From Parabacteroides sp. (lineage in GTDB: Bacteria > Bacteroidota > Bacteroidia > Bacteroidales > Tannerellaceae): a stretch of DNA of 64,000 bases. The stretch covers positions 1-64,000 of the forward strand of contig DXVO01000026.1 of NCBI GenBank assembly GCA_019417325.1. The letters run 5' to 3'. Of this stretch, positions 34,298-42,811 are shown one piece after another; positions within the stretch are counted from its first letter, which is position 1, and each line of letters begins with the position of its first letter. The translations under genes and the position numbers were made by a program. A model generated the notes under the pieces. The model made no database searches, was not told where the DNA came from, and saw only the letters and a program-made list of their open reading frames with translations.

Positions 34298-34329
34298 CAA
34301 AAATAAAGAGAAACATCCAAGCGAACAAG
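34298..34329 (-). promoter_or_regulatory. Promoter of the partner-switching operon
   Basis: On the minus strand, -33 CTTG (one mismatch to TTTG, 34326-34329) and -7 TATTTTTG (34298-34305) are 20 bases apart, and the -7 element is 33 bases before the STAS start codon. Confidence 0.55.
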
Positions 34330-34385
34330 CTATTTGGAAGATTTATTTATGTCCAACTTCTTCTGATTGAAGCAATACCACCAAT

Positions 34386-34811
34386 CTATGACTGCTCTTT
34401 GGTACGAAAAGCAAGAGCATACATACGCATCTGCTTCACCATAGCAACCAAACCATTTGAACGAGTGGGCGAAAGATGTTCCTTCAAGCCTATTTTTTCT
34501 ATAAAATAAAGGTCTGTATCCAATATTTCCTGCGGGGTATGATCACTTAAAATCCCGATAAGCAAAGACACAATACCTTTCACTATTACAGCATCACTCT
34601 CACCTTTAAAAATAATTTTTCCGTCTTCATAATCAGCCTGCAACCAAACACGGCTTTGGCAACCTTCAATCAGATTGCTTTCTGTCTTATACTTATCTTC
34701 CAACGGAGGAAGAGAATTCCCTAAATCAATAAGCAATGCATACTTATCCATCCAATCATCGAAAGCAGAGAACTCTTCGATTACATTGTCCTGAAGTTCG
34801 TTAATTGTCAT
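34386..34811 (-). CDS. sufE: SufE-family sulfur acceptor
   Basis: A 141-residue protein. SNLIEGCQSRVWL carries the sulfur-accepting Cys51, the same position as in E. coli SufE. It takes persulfide from the cysteine desulfurase SufS and passes it to the SufBC2D scaffold. In this window sufS (50.8 kb) and sufBCD (59.8-64 kb) are far away. sufE is instead the last gene of an operon with peptidases, 7 bases after the M28 gene. Confidence 0.93.
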   Translation of the reverse strand: MTINELQDNVIEEFSAFDDWMDKYALLIDLGNSLPPLEDKYKTESNLIEGCQSRVWLQADYEDGKIIFKGESDAVIVKGIVSLLIGILSDHTPQEILDTDLYFIEKIGLKEHLSPTRSNGLVAMVKQMRMYALAFRTKEQS

Positions 34812-34818
34812 CGTCTTT

Positions 34819-35820
34819 TTATTTTCTGTTATATACTACTTCCAGTACTGTTTGGCCTACGGCTTTCAGTACGTTTTTATCAATATTACTCATACCGTCA
34901 TTTTGTGTGTGCCAATGGTCGCGGAAACCTTTTTCAGAATTCGGATCATAGTTGATGATATCCAGACAAGGGATACCGGTTTCTTCTATTACCGCTTCAT
35001 GGTCATCAGTCACTCCACCTCCATCTGCATTAATGAAATATTTGCCATATCCCAAATTTCGTGCCGTTTCCCATACCTCATCTACATAACGGGCAGCATA
35101 TTTCATAGATATATATTCTTTATAAAACAGGGCATCCTTAGCCCCTACCATATCTAACAAGATACCAAACTCAGCCCTGTAATTAGGAGTATGTGGATTC
35201 TTCCCCCAGAAGCGGCTACCAAGACACCAGGTATCACTGGTATTACTATATTTTTCTCTGGCAAATTCAGGAATTCCATAATCTTCTGCATCAAAGAAAA
35301 TAATGTCAACTCCCACATTTGGAGCTTTCATTCCGATTTGGCGGGCAATCTCCAATAAAGCACCAACTCCACTGGCACCATCATCAGCTCCATCCAACGG
35401 TTTATGGTAATTAGCCGGATTCGGATCGTGATCTGAATAAGGACGGGAATCCCAATGAGCAAACAACAATATCCGTTTTGAGTTATCCGGATTAAACGAC
35501 CCTATAATATTCCGGGATTCCAATTTTGTTCCATCATAAGCAGTAAGTATCGCTTCCTGCTGATACACCTTGGCTCCAAAACGCCCAAGTTCCGATGCCA
35601 GAAAATCTCCACATGCTTTATGTGCCTCGGAATTTGGAACACGAGGGCCAAATTCCACCTGACGCGCCACATAAGCATATGCACTATCAGCATCAAACGC
35701 CGGAGTTGGCGATTCTACCTCTTTCTTAATTTCCGTATCGGCAGTCGTTCCTGCCGAAGAACTTTTCTGTCCACATGAACACATGGCAACACTAAGTGCT
35801 AATAGAATAAGTCTCGTCAT
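34819..35820 (-). CDS. M28-family, glutaminyl-cyclase-like zinc lipoprotein
   Basis: A 333-residue protein with a short lipoprotein-type signal ending in AMCSC (Cys14 or Cys16). The zinc-binding core is visible: AHWDSRPYSDHD, DGADDGASGVGALLE and IIFFDAEDYG, with a later DDHEAVIEETGIPCLDII. Members of this group are either aminopeptidases or glutaminyl-peptide cyclotransferases, which make N-terminal pyroglutamate. In Bacteroidota most signal-peptidase-processed proteins begin with Gln, so the cyclase role is attractive but not proven here. Ten bases downstream of the dipeptidase fusion gene. Confidence 0.87.
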   Translation of the reverse strand: MTRLILLALSVAMCSCGQKSSSAGTTADTEIKKEVESPTPAFDADSAYAYVARQVEFGPRVPNSEAHKACGDFLASELGRFGAKVYQQEAILTAYDGTKLESRNIIGSFNPDNSKRILLFAHWDSRPYSDHDPNPANYHKPLDGADDGASGVGALLEIARQIGMKAPNVGVDIIFFDAEDYGIPEFAREKYSNTSDTWCLGSRFWGKNPHTPNYRAEFGILLDMVGAKDALFYKEYISMKYAARYVDEVWETARNLGYGKYFINADGGGVTDDHEAVIEETGIPCLDIINYDPNSEKGFRDHWHTQNDGMSNIDKNVLKAVGQTVLEVVYNRK

Positions 35821-35830
35821 TTTTTATAGT

Positions 35831-37681
35831 TTATAACTGGTTAATTGTAGCTGCAGCCTGTACTTCACTCAATACACGTAGCAGATTGCCGCCCCATATT
35901 TTAGCAATATCTTCTTCTGTATATCCCTTCTCTATTAATTTAACAGTAATCTGAATGAAATCGTTGTCACCCTGGCAGCCTATTATGCCTCCACCTCCAT
36001 CAAAATCCGATCCGATCCCCACATGATCAATCCCTGCAACTTTCACCATATGGTCTATATGACGGATTGCATCTGACAAGCAAGCCTTTTTCTTATTCGG
36101 ATTTAGATAAGCATCCAACAAACAAACCTGTGCAACACCTCCATTCTTTGCCAATGCACGTAATTGATCGTCCGTCAAATTACGGTCATGATTACGCAAG
36201 GCCTTCGAAGAGGAATGAGAACAAATAATAGGAGTTTTTGTCAATTTCAGTACATCATAAAAAGATTTTTCCGAGGCATGGGACATATCTATCATTACTC
36301 CCTGTCTGTTCATTTCTTTTACAACTTCCGCTCCAAAGGGGCTTAATCCGTCCCATTCGTTATTCGTATGAGTGGACGAATCACAGATATCATTATCATA
36401 AGAATGGCAAAGTGTAATATAATTCACTCCCATCTTTTTAAAACGGGCAATATTGGATAAGTCTTTTCCTATGCCATATCCATTCTCTATACCAATAAAA
36501 AATGTCTTTTTCCCTTCTTTTTTCAAACGGGCAAAATCTTCCGAAGTATAAGCGATACCACAAAGATCTTTATGCAATTCTGCCTGTTGATGAATGCCTT
36601 TAACCAAAGAAGTAACAGTAGCCACAGCTTTATTTAAAGATGCTTCATCCCTTTTCCCCTGCCAAATAAATGCAGCCAGAAAGACACCATCCAGATAACC
36701 TTCTTCCATCTTCGGTAGGTTCACCCGGTTTTGTTCACGGTCAGCAATGCTGAATCCATCACGCTTAAACCAAAAAGGCGTATCAGTATGTGTATCGACA
36801 GAAAGAAAACGTTTATGCATTTCCTTCGCTTGATAAAAAACTTCGGCTTTTTCAACTAAAAAACGAAAAAGTTTCAACATGGTCGTATCACCAGCTGAAG
36901 TTAAACTTTCCGGATGCCATTGTACGGCAAGAACAGGACGATCCGGCCAGGCTTCTATTCCCTCGATTACTCCGTCTGTGGAATATGCAACCGGAGTAAA
37001 TCCCGGAGCCAGGTCTTTTATTCCCTGGTGGTGAAAAGAGTTTACGGATAATGTATCCTCTTCTAATATGTTTGCCAGCAGTGAGCCGGATTTGACTACA
37101 ACTTTATGAGTCGGATTACTCCCCGGTAATTCCTGATAATGTTTAAGATGCTGTTCACGTTGGGAAGGAATATCCTGATAAAGCGTACCGCCGAAAGCAA
37201 CATTAATTAATTGTTCTCCCCTACAAATCCCTAAAAGAGGTATATTCCTGTCCATTGCCAGTTTCAGTAATTTCAAATCATAAATATCACGGACAGAATC
37301 GACTTCCCCTAACTCTTTCCGATGCGTTTCCCTATACCATGCAGGGTCTATATCTTCTCCTCCTGTCATTATTATTCCATCCAAGTTGGAGACAATTGCA
37401 CGCAATACCGCTCCATCCGTCGTAACAGGGATAATTACAGGAATTCCACCTGCCATCTGTACAGCCTTTACATAAGTTCCGGAAATCCTTGAGCCTTCAT
37501 TACTCAATCGGTTAGCTGATAAACCGATCAATGGAGAATGAGAAGAACGAAGATTTACTTCACAAGAGTCTGTCAGTTCATATAATTTCTTCACGTCCAT
37601 TTGCTGTTGAGCAAAAACAGATGGCATGATTCCCCAATAAATCAGAGAATATATGCAACAAATATAGATTAGTTTTTTCAT
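35831..37681 (-). CDS. Exported fusion of C26 glutamine-amidotransferase-like hydrolase and M19 dipeptidase
   Basis: About 616 residues from the ATG at 37681, which gives a clean signal peptide (MKKLIYICC ... MPSVFAQ); the longer frame to 37705 would need a GTG and overlap the preceding gene. The N-terminal domain (about 45-270) is a class I amidotransferase-like gamma-glutamyl hydrolase: GGEDIDP, GICRGEQLINVAFGG with the nucleophile Cys, and QWHPES. The C-terminal domain (about 290-610) is a renal-dipeptidase-like M19 peptidase: DTHTDTP, IDMSHAS, CSHSSSKAL and GIGSDFDGGGG metal ligands. The pair could act in sequence on gamma-glutamyl peptides. A cytoplasmic paralogue lies immediately upstream. 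Confidence 0.88.
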   Translation of the reverse strand: MKKLIYICCIYSLIYWGIMPSVFAQQQMDVKKLYELTDSCEVNLRSSHSPLIGLSANRLSNEGSRISGTYVKAVQMAGGIPVIIPVTTDGAVLRAIVSNLDGIIMTGGEDIDPAWYRETHRKELGEVDSVRDIYDLKLLKLAMDRNIPLLGICRGEQLINVAFGGTLYQDIPSQREQHLKHYQELPGSNPTHKVVVKSGSLLANILEEDTLSVNSFHHQGIKDLAPGFTPVAYSTDGVIEGIEAWPDRPVLAVQWHPESLTSAGDTTMLKLFRFLVEKAEVFYQAKEMHKRFLSVDTHTDTPFWFKRDGFSIADREQNRVNLPKMEEGYLDGVFLAAFIWQGKRDEASLNKAVATVTSLVKGIHQQAELHKDLCGIAYTSEDFARLKKEGKKTFFIGIENGYGIGKDLSNIARFKKMGVNYITLCHSYDNDICDSSTHTNNEWDGLSPFGAEVVKEMNRQGVMIDMSHASEKSFYDVLKLTKTPIICSHSSSKALRNHDRNLTDDQLRALAKNGGVAQVCLLDAYLNPNKKKACLSDAIRHIDHMVKVAGIDHVGIGSDFDGGGGIIGCQGDNDFIQITVKLIEKGYTEEDIAKIWGGNLLRVLSEVQAAATINQL

Positions 37682-37697
37682 ATAAAAGTATTTTTTA

Positions 37698-39473
37698 TCA
37701 TTCACATCCGGACTGGGCGATATTCATTACGCGTAACAGATTGCCTCCCCATATTTTCTGTATATCATTCTCACTATATCCCTCTTTTAATAGCCGCATC
37801 GTAATATTAATCAATTCATTACTTGCACGGCAACCGATAAGTTCCCCATCCCCGTCAAAATCCGAACCGATTCCAACATGGTGAATACCAATCAAGTTAA
37901 CGATATGATTGATATGGCGGATGGCATCACTCACAGAAGCTTTTTCCGCATCCTCATTAATAAAGCCTTTGTATAAACAGACCTGAACGACACCGCCTTG
38001 AGCCGCTAATGCTTTCAATTGTTCATCCGACAAATTCCGGGGATGATTACACAAAGCACGCGCCGATGAATGAGAAGCTATAATTGGATAACGGCTGGCC
38101 TCCAATGCATCATAGAATGTACTTTCAGCTGCATGTGAAATATCCACCAGCACTCCAACTTCATTCATCCGCTGAATTACTTCTTTTCCAAAAGGACTAA
38201 GACCACCCCATTCAACTTCGCCTCTTGCCGAATCACAAATATCATTATTACCATTATGGCAGAGAGTTATATAAGAAACTCCCATCTTCCTGAAGCGGTT
38301 AATATTCTCCAGGTCCTTTCCAATTGCATATCCATTTTCCACACCCACCATAATCGCTTTTTTACCAGCAGCTTTCAAAACATGAACCTCTTGGGGAGTA
38401 TAGGCTATACACATACGAAGCCGGTTCAATTCCATCTGGCGGTGTATCTCTTGCAACCGGTTCATTGCAAATTCCGTAGCTTTCCGTAAAGAACTATCAT
38501 CACGAGGGCCCTGCGGAATATATGCAACCATAATAGCAGCATCGACTAGCCCTTCCTCCATCAGCGGCAAGTTTACTTTTCCACCTTCTTTTTTTCCAAT
38601 ATTAAATTCACCGGGAAAAATCATCGGAGTATCCGTATGGGAATCCAATATTACATTTCTGTGATGAATACGTTTCGCTTCTTTAAACAGCCGTGCTGCC
38701 TCTACATGATAATTAAAAAGTTTCAACATCTGCTCATCCCCATTTGAAGCCATAGCTTCGGGATGCCACTGGATACTGAAAATCTCTTTCTCCGGATGTT
38801 CCATTGCTTCATTGATGCCATCGGGTGCAAAAGCTGTTCCTATAAATTCAGAAGCTGGTTCCTTAATAGCCTGGTGATGGAAAGAATTAACCCAAAGAGT
38901 ATCTTCCTCTTCCATCACGGAATAAAGTTTAGAACTCTTATCAGTGATACGCACAGAATGGGATGCTTGTTCACGGCTTTGTGCCTGACTATGTTTCAAT
39001 AATTTACATTCATGTTGAGAGTATATATCCTGATATACACTACCTCCGAATGCAACATTCAATATCTGATGCCCACGACATATCCCCATAACAGGAAGTT
39101 GCCTGTTGGTAGCCAAACGAAGCAATATCAAATCAAACTCATCCCTGTAGGTGTCCACATCTTGCAATTCAGGACAAGGCTCTTCCTGCAAATAAAGCGG
39201 ATTAATATCTCCGCCTCCACTCATCACCAAACCATCCAAGCCATTAACTATCGCAGTTAGTGCCTCTATATCCGTAATTACAGGCACTAAGACAGGGGCA
39301 CCCCCTGCTTGAAGGACAGACTGTACATAGGTTTCCGCAATACAAGAAAGTCCGTCTTTCCGATTTGAGGATATTCCTATTCGAGGAGGTTGCCGGTTTT
39401 CTTTTGCTGGAATAAAATTATCAACTTCCTTGAACAGGATCTTTAAATTCGGATGGCGGACTTGTATATTCAT
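37698..39473 (-). CDS. Cytoplasmic paralogue of the C26-M19 fusion
   Basis: About 591 residues from the ATG at 39473; a longer frame to 39491 would start with TTG. It has the same two domains as the next gene: GGGDINP, GICRGHQILNVAFGG and QWHPEAM in the amidotransferase-like half, and DSHTDTP, VDISHAAES, ASHSSARAL and GIGSDFDGDGE in the M19 half. There is no signal peptide, so this copy should stay in the cytoplasm while its neighbour is exported. The two genes were produced by duplication and are separated by 16 bases. Confidence 0.87.
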   Translation of the reverse strand: MNIQVRHPNLKILFKEVDNFIPAKENRQPPRIGISSNRKDGLSCIAETYVQSVLQAGGAPVLVPVITDIEALTAIVNGLDGLVMSGGGDINPLYLQEEPCPELQDVDTYRDEFDLILLRLATNRQLPVMGICRGHQILNVAFGGSVYQDIYSQHECKLLKHSQAQSREQASHSVRITDKSSKLYSVMEEEDTLWVNSFHHQAIKEPASEFIGTAFAPDGINEAMEHPEKEIFSIQWHPEAMASNGDEQMLKLFNYHVEAARLFKEAKRIHHRNVILDSHTDTPMIFPGEFNIGKKEGGKVNLPLMEEGLVDAAIMVAYIPQGPRDDSSLRKATEFAMNRLQEIHRQMELNRLRMCIAYTPQEVHVLKAAGKKAIMVGVENGYAIGKDLENINRFRKMGVSYITLCHNGNNDICDSARGEVEWGGLSPFGKEVIQRMNEVGVLVDISHAAESTFYDALEASRYPIIASHSSARALCNHPRNLSDEQLKALAAQGGVVQVCLYKGFINEDAEKASVSDAIRHINHIVNLIGIHHVGIGSDFDGDGELIGCRASNELINITMRLLKEGYSENDIQKIWGGNLLRVMNIAQSGCE

Positions 39474-39511
39474 AGCCTTAAATTTGAACAATGAATAAAT
39501 AAAATATATGT

Positions 39512-39541
39512 AAAAAAACTGCCAGCCGGAAGGACTGGCAG
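39512..39541 (-). terminator. Terminator of gyrB
   Basis: On the minus strand CTGCCAG pairs with CTGGCAG across a 9-base loop and is followed by seven T. It lies 9 bases after the gyrB stop. Confidence 0.88.
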
Positions 39542-39549
39542 CAAACTAT

Positions 39550-41505
39550 TTAGGCGTCAATATTTGCGTAAGTAGCATTTTCTTCGATAAACTCACGGCG
39601 CGGACCCACTTCTTCACCCATCAACATCGCAAAAATCTGATCAGCTTCAGCAGCACTGTCAATTGTAATCTGCTTTAACGTACGGTTTTCAGGATTCATA
39701 GTCGTATCCCACAATTGGTGGTCGTTCATTTCTCCCAAACCTTTGTATCGCTGTGTGTGAATCTGATTTTCATTACCGCCACCATATTTATCAATAAATG
39801 CCTGGCGTTGTTGTTCAGTCCAGCAATATTCCTCTGTTTTACCTTTCTTACAAAGATAGAGCGGAGGCGTAGCCAAATAAACATATCCATTTTCTATCAA
39901 AGCACGCATACGACGAAAGAAAAAGGTCAAAATTAATGTTGCAATGTGGCTACCATCCACATCGGCATCGGTCATGATAATCACCTTATGATAACGAAGT
40001 TTACTTAGATTTAATGCTTTCGGATCATCTTCCGTTCCAACAGTAACTCCCATAGCACGGTAAATATTCTGTATTTCCTCGCTTTCAAATACTTTGTGCT
40101 CCATAGCCTTTTCCACATTCAGGATTTTACCGCGAAGCGGAAGAATTGCCTGAAAATTACGGTCGCGCCCCTGTTTTGCAGTACCACCTGCAGAATCTCC
40201 CTCGACAAGGAATAATTCGCATTGTGCAGCATCTTTCGAAGAACAGTCTGCCAATTTGCCTGGAAGTCCTCCTCCTGTCATCGGAGACTTACGCTGAACT
40301 AATTCACGAGCTTTACGGGCAGCCTGGCGAGCCTGAGCAGCCAAAACGACCTTATCAACTATAATCTTAGCTTCTTTCGGGTGTTCTTCCAGATAATACC
40401 CCAAAGCTTCACCGATAGCCTGGTCTACGGCACCAGTAACTTCACTGTTTCCCAACTTGGTCTTTGTCTGACCCTCAAATTGGGGTTCTGCTACTTTAAT
40501 CGAAATGACAGCAGTCAATCCTTCACGAAAGTCATCACCCTGGATTTCCACCTTCGCTTTTTCCAGTAATTTAGAATCTTCCGCATATTTTTTCAACGTA
40601 CGGGTTAACCCACGACGGAAACCAGCCAGGTGAGTACCTCCTTCTATCGTATTAATATCATTCACATAAGAAAATACACTTTCATTAAATGAAGTGTTGT
40701 AAGTCATGGCAACCTCTACAGGAATGCCCTGCTTTTCCGTAACAATATGAATTACATCCGGAATAAGTTGTTCCTTGGAACGGTCTACATAACGGACAAA
40801 TTCTTTCAGACCTTCTTCCGAGCGGAAAATATCAGATTTATAAGAACCATCTTCCTTTACAACACGTTTATCAGTCAACCTCAGTGTAATTCCGGCATTC
40901 AAGAAAGCAAGCTCGCGCAAACGAGTCGCCAGAATTTCATATTTGTACTCGGTTACAGTAAAAATACTTGCATCCGGATTAAACGTAATTGTCGTACCAG
41001 TAGATTCTGCTTCACCGACTATTTCTACATCATGAAGCGCTTTACCGCAAGAAAACTCCTGCATATATATCTTACCGTTACGACGAACTTCTGCACGTAG
41101 ATAAGTAGAAAGAGCATTCACACAAGACACACCCACACCGTGCAAACCTCCGGAAACTTTATAAGATCCCTTATCAAATTTACCACCGGCATGAAGAACA
41201 GTCAATACAACTTCTAATGCGGATTTCCCTTCTTTCTCATGAATATCGACCGGGATACCACGCCCATCATCCATAACCGTAATAGAGTTGTCTTCATTGA
41301 TAACCACATTCACCTGAGTACAATATCCGGCCAAGGCTTCGTCAATAGAGTTGTCAACCACTTCATAAACTAAATGATGCAGACCTTTTTCGCTAATATC
41401 GCCAATATACATAGCAGGTCTTTTTCTTACTGCTTCTAACCCTTCAAGTACCTGAATACTATCCGCAGAATAGCCCGTAGAAGTATTCTTTAATTCTTCA
41501 CTCAT
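39550..41505 (-). CDS. gyrB: DNA gyrase subunit B
   Basis: A 651-residue type II topoisomerase ATPase subunit. N-terminal GHKL domain: EVVDNSIDEALAG, DDGRGIPVDIH and GGLHGVGVSCVNAL; transducer with QTKTKLGN; TOPRIM domain with VEGDSAGGTAKQGRDR and DADVDGSHI; C-terminal QRYKGLGEMN. The length is that of GyrB without the ~150-residue insertion seen in E. coli. ParE is an alternative by fold but the opening and the C-terminal sequence match GyrB better. Confidence 0.95.
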   Translation of the reverse strand: MSEELKNTSTGYSADSIQVLEGLEAVRKRPAMYIGDISEKGLHHLVYEVVDNSIDEALAGYCTQVNVVINEDNSITVMDDGRGIPVDIHEKEGKSALEVVLTVLHAGGKFDKGSYKVSGGLHGVGVSCVNALSTYLRAEVRRNGKIYMQEFSCGKALHDVEIVGEAESTGTTITFNPDASIFTVTEYKYEILATRLRELAFLNAGITLRLTDKRVVKEDGSYKSDIFRSEEGLKEFVRYVDRSKEQLIPDVIHIVTEKQGIPVEVAMTYNTSFNESVFSYVNDINTIEGGTHLAGFRRGLTRTLKKYAEDSKLLEKAKVEIQGDDFREGLTAVISIKVAEPQFEGQTKTKLGNSEVTGAVDQAIGEALGYYLEEHPKEAKIIVDKVVLAAQARQAARKARELVQRKSPMTGGGLPGKLADCSSKDAAQCELFLVEGDSAGGTAKQGRDRNFQAILPLRGKILNVEKAMEHKVFESEEIQNIYRAMGVTVGTEDDPKALNLSKLRYHKVIIMTDADVDGSHIATLILTFFFRRMRALIENGYVYLATPPLYLCKKGKTEEYCWTEQQRQAFIDKYGGGNENQIHTQRYKGLGEMNDHQLWDTTMNPENRTLKQITIDSAAEADQIFAMLMGEEVGPRREFIEENATYANIDA

Positions 41506-41557
41506 GAGTCTTTTATCCTTTTAATTCTGTTTTTATCTATTTCTGCCAAAAAGCTAA

Positions 41558-41565
41558 CAAATATA
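41558..41565 (-). promoter_or_regulatory. -7 promoter element (TATATTTG) of gyrB
   Basis: TATATTTG on the minus strand, 52 bases before the gyrB start codon. No convincing -33 partner. Confidence 0.5.
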
Positions 41566-41669
41566 GTGAAAATAATCGACTTAGATCACATAAGAAACGT
41601 AAAAAATAGCCAACACAAACAGGTACAACAAAAAAGAGATAAAGTTTAAAACCTTATCTCTTACTTACG

Positions 41670-41741
41670 TAGCCCATAGGGGAATCGAACCCCTCTTTCA
41701 AGAATGAAAATCTTGCGTCCTAACCGATAGACGAATGGGCC
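41670..41741 (-). tRNA. tRNA-Glu (TTC), copy 1
   Basis: 72 bases with acceptor GGCCCAT against ATGGGCT (one G-U pair at the end), D arm, anticodon loop TTTTCAT giving anticodon TTC, and T arm GGGG-TTCGATT-CCCC. It is identical to the copy at 42105-42176; rpsT lies between the two. Confidence 0.96.
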
Positions 41742-41748
41742 ATCAGGT

Positions 41749-41777
41749 TAAAAAAAGCCGGGCTTAAGTCCGGCTTT
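41749..41777 (-). terminator. Terminator of rpsT
   Basis: On the minus strand AAAGCCGGACTTAAGCCCGGCTTTTTTT folds into a GC-rich stem with a T-run. It separates the rpsT transcript from the tRNA-Glu copy 1 that follows. Confidence 0.82.
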
Positions 41778-41806
41778 ATACTATATACAGTATTACACCG
41801 TTTGTC

Positions 41807-42061
41807 TTACGCAAGATTATTTACGTGCTTTGCCATTTTGGATTTCAAGTTGCCAGCCTTATTCTTGTGAATAACGTTTTTCTTAGCAAGCTTATCCAAC
41901 ATAGAGCACACCTTCGGGAATAAAGCCTGAGCCTCATTCTTGTCTTCAGTAGCGCGCAAAACTCGCATTGCATTTCTTGCAGTCTTTGCATAATATCTAT
42001 TATGCAGACGTTTTGCGTTAGTCTGTCTGATTCTCTTAATTGATGACTTGTGATTTGCCAT
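41807..42061 (-). CDS. rpsT: 30S ribosomal protein S20
   Basis: An 84-residue, strongly basic helical protein. MANHKSSIKRIRQTNAKRLHN is the classical S20 start, and KNVIHKNKAGNLKSKMAKHV the classical end. It binds 16S rRNA early in 30S assembly. It is placed between two identical tRNA-Glu genes read in the same direction. Confidence 0.97.
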   Translation of the reverse strand: MANHKSSIKRIRQTNAKRLHNRYYAKTARNAMRVLRATEDKNEAQALFPKVCSMLDKLAKKNVIHKNKAGNLKSKMAKHVNNLA

Positions 42062-42104
42062 TTTTTAGATATTCTCTTTATTTATTCTTTAATCCTGTTT
42101 ATTG

Positions 42105-42176
42105 TAGCCCATAGGGGAATCGAACCCCTCTTTCAAGAATGAAAATCTTGCGTCCTAACCGATAGACGAATGGGCC
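42105..42176 (-). tRNA. tRNA-Glu (TTC), copy 2
   Basis: Identical in all 72 bases to the copy at 41670-41741, with anticodon TTC. It lies 43 bases upstream of rpsT on the same strand, so a tRNA-rpsT-tRNA transcript is possible. Confidence 0.96.
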
Positions 42177-42307
42177 ATCATGTCAAAGCTCTCACTTTAA
42201 GCACTTTCAGAAAACGTTTTCCTGATTGCGAGTGCAAAGATAGACCTTCTTTATAAACTACCAAAACATTCTAAAGGAAATTTTAATAGAGAATCTCATT
42301 TTAACTT

Positions 42308-42703
42308 CTATTTAGAACCCATATCCTGCAAATGAATTTCCAAAGCTTTAACGGAAATATTTATTTCCCAGATACATACACACAAGGAAGCTGCTAAAAG
42401 CAACAATCCGACACCAAATACCCAAGCTGCAATAATTTGCCAGGATACATAGATAAAGAACATGGATACCACACAAAACAACAAACTGAGCAATCCCAAA
42501 ATCTGCATGGAACGGGTTAAATACAATCGTTTCCGAAGGTTATCTATTTGTGCCATATCCTTTGGATCATGTGTCTGCTTATGCTTTTCTTTTAATGTCC
42601 TGACAAGGCTTGCATAGGAAATAAACCGATTGGTATAAGCCAACAATATCAGTGATACTGCCGAAAACAGCAGCGACGGGGTGGTAAGAGTAAGCTCCTG
42701 CAT
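42308..42703 (-). CDS. DUF2721-type small membrane protein
   Basis: About 131 residues from the ATG at 42703, which begins MQELTLTTPSLLF; a longer frame back to 42766 would run into the promoter region. Membrane helices lie near residues 8-25, 68-88 and 92-113, with a basic stretch between (LVRTLKEKHKQTHD ... LRKRLYLTRSMQILGLLSLL). This pattern matches the DUF2721 family of unknown function. A TATCTTTG element lies 44 bases upstream on the minus strand, sharing a divergent promoter region with recO. Confidence 0.7.
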   Translation of the reverse strand: MQELTLTTPSLLFSAVSLILLAYTNRFISYASLVRTLKEKHKQTHDPKDMAQIDNLRKRLYLTRSMQILGLLSLLFCVVSMFFIYVSWQIIAAWVFGVGLLLLAASLCVCIWEINISVKALEIHLQDMGSK

Positions 42704-42746
42704 AAATTTAATATGTATAGATAATTTATATTCAACAATACAACGA

Positions 42747-42754
42747 CAAAGATA
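42747..42754 (-). promoter_or_regulatory. -7 promoter element (TATCTTTG) of the DUF2721 gene
   Basis: TATCTTTG on the minus strand. It is one half of a divergent pair with the recO element at 42785-42792 and lies downstream of the longest possible start codon, which supports the shorter DUF2721 product. Confidence 0.58.
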
Positions 42755-42784
42755 AAACAGAAACAAATATTTCCCGCATTATGT

Positions 42785-42792
42785 TATCTTTG
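42785..42792 (+). promoter_or_regulatory. -7 promoter element (TATCTTTG) of recO
   Basis: An exact TAnnTTTG match, 19 bases before the recO start codon, giving a short leader. Confidence 0.58.
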
Positions 42793-42811
42793 TTTTCAAA
42801 TTACCAATGAC

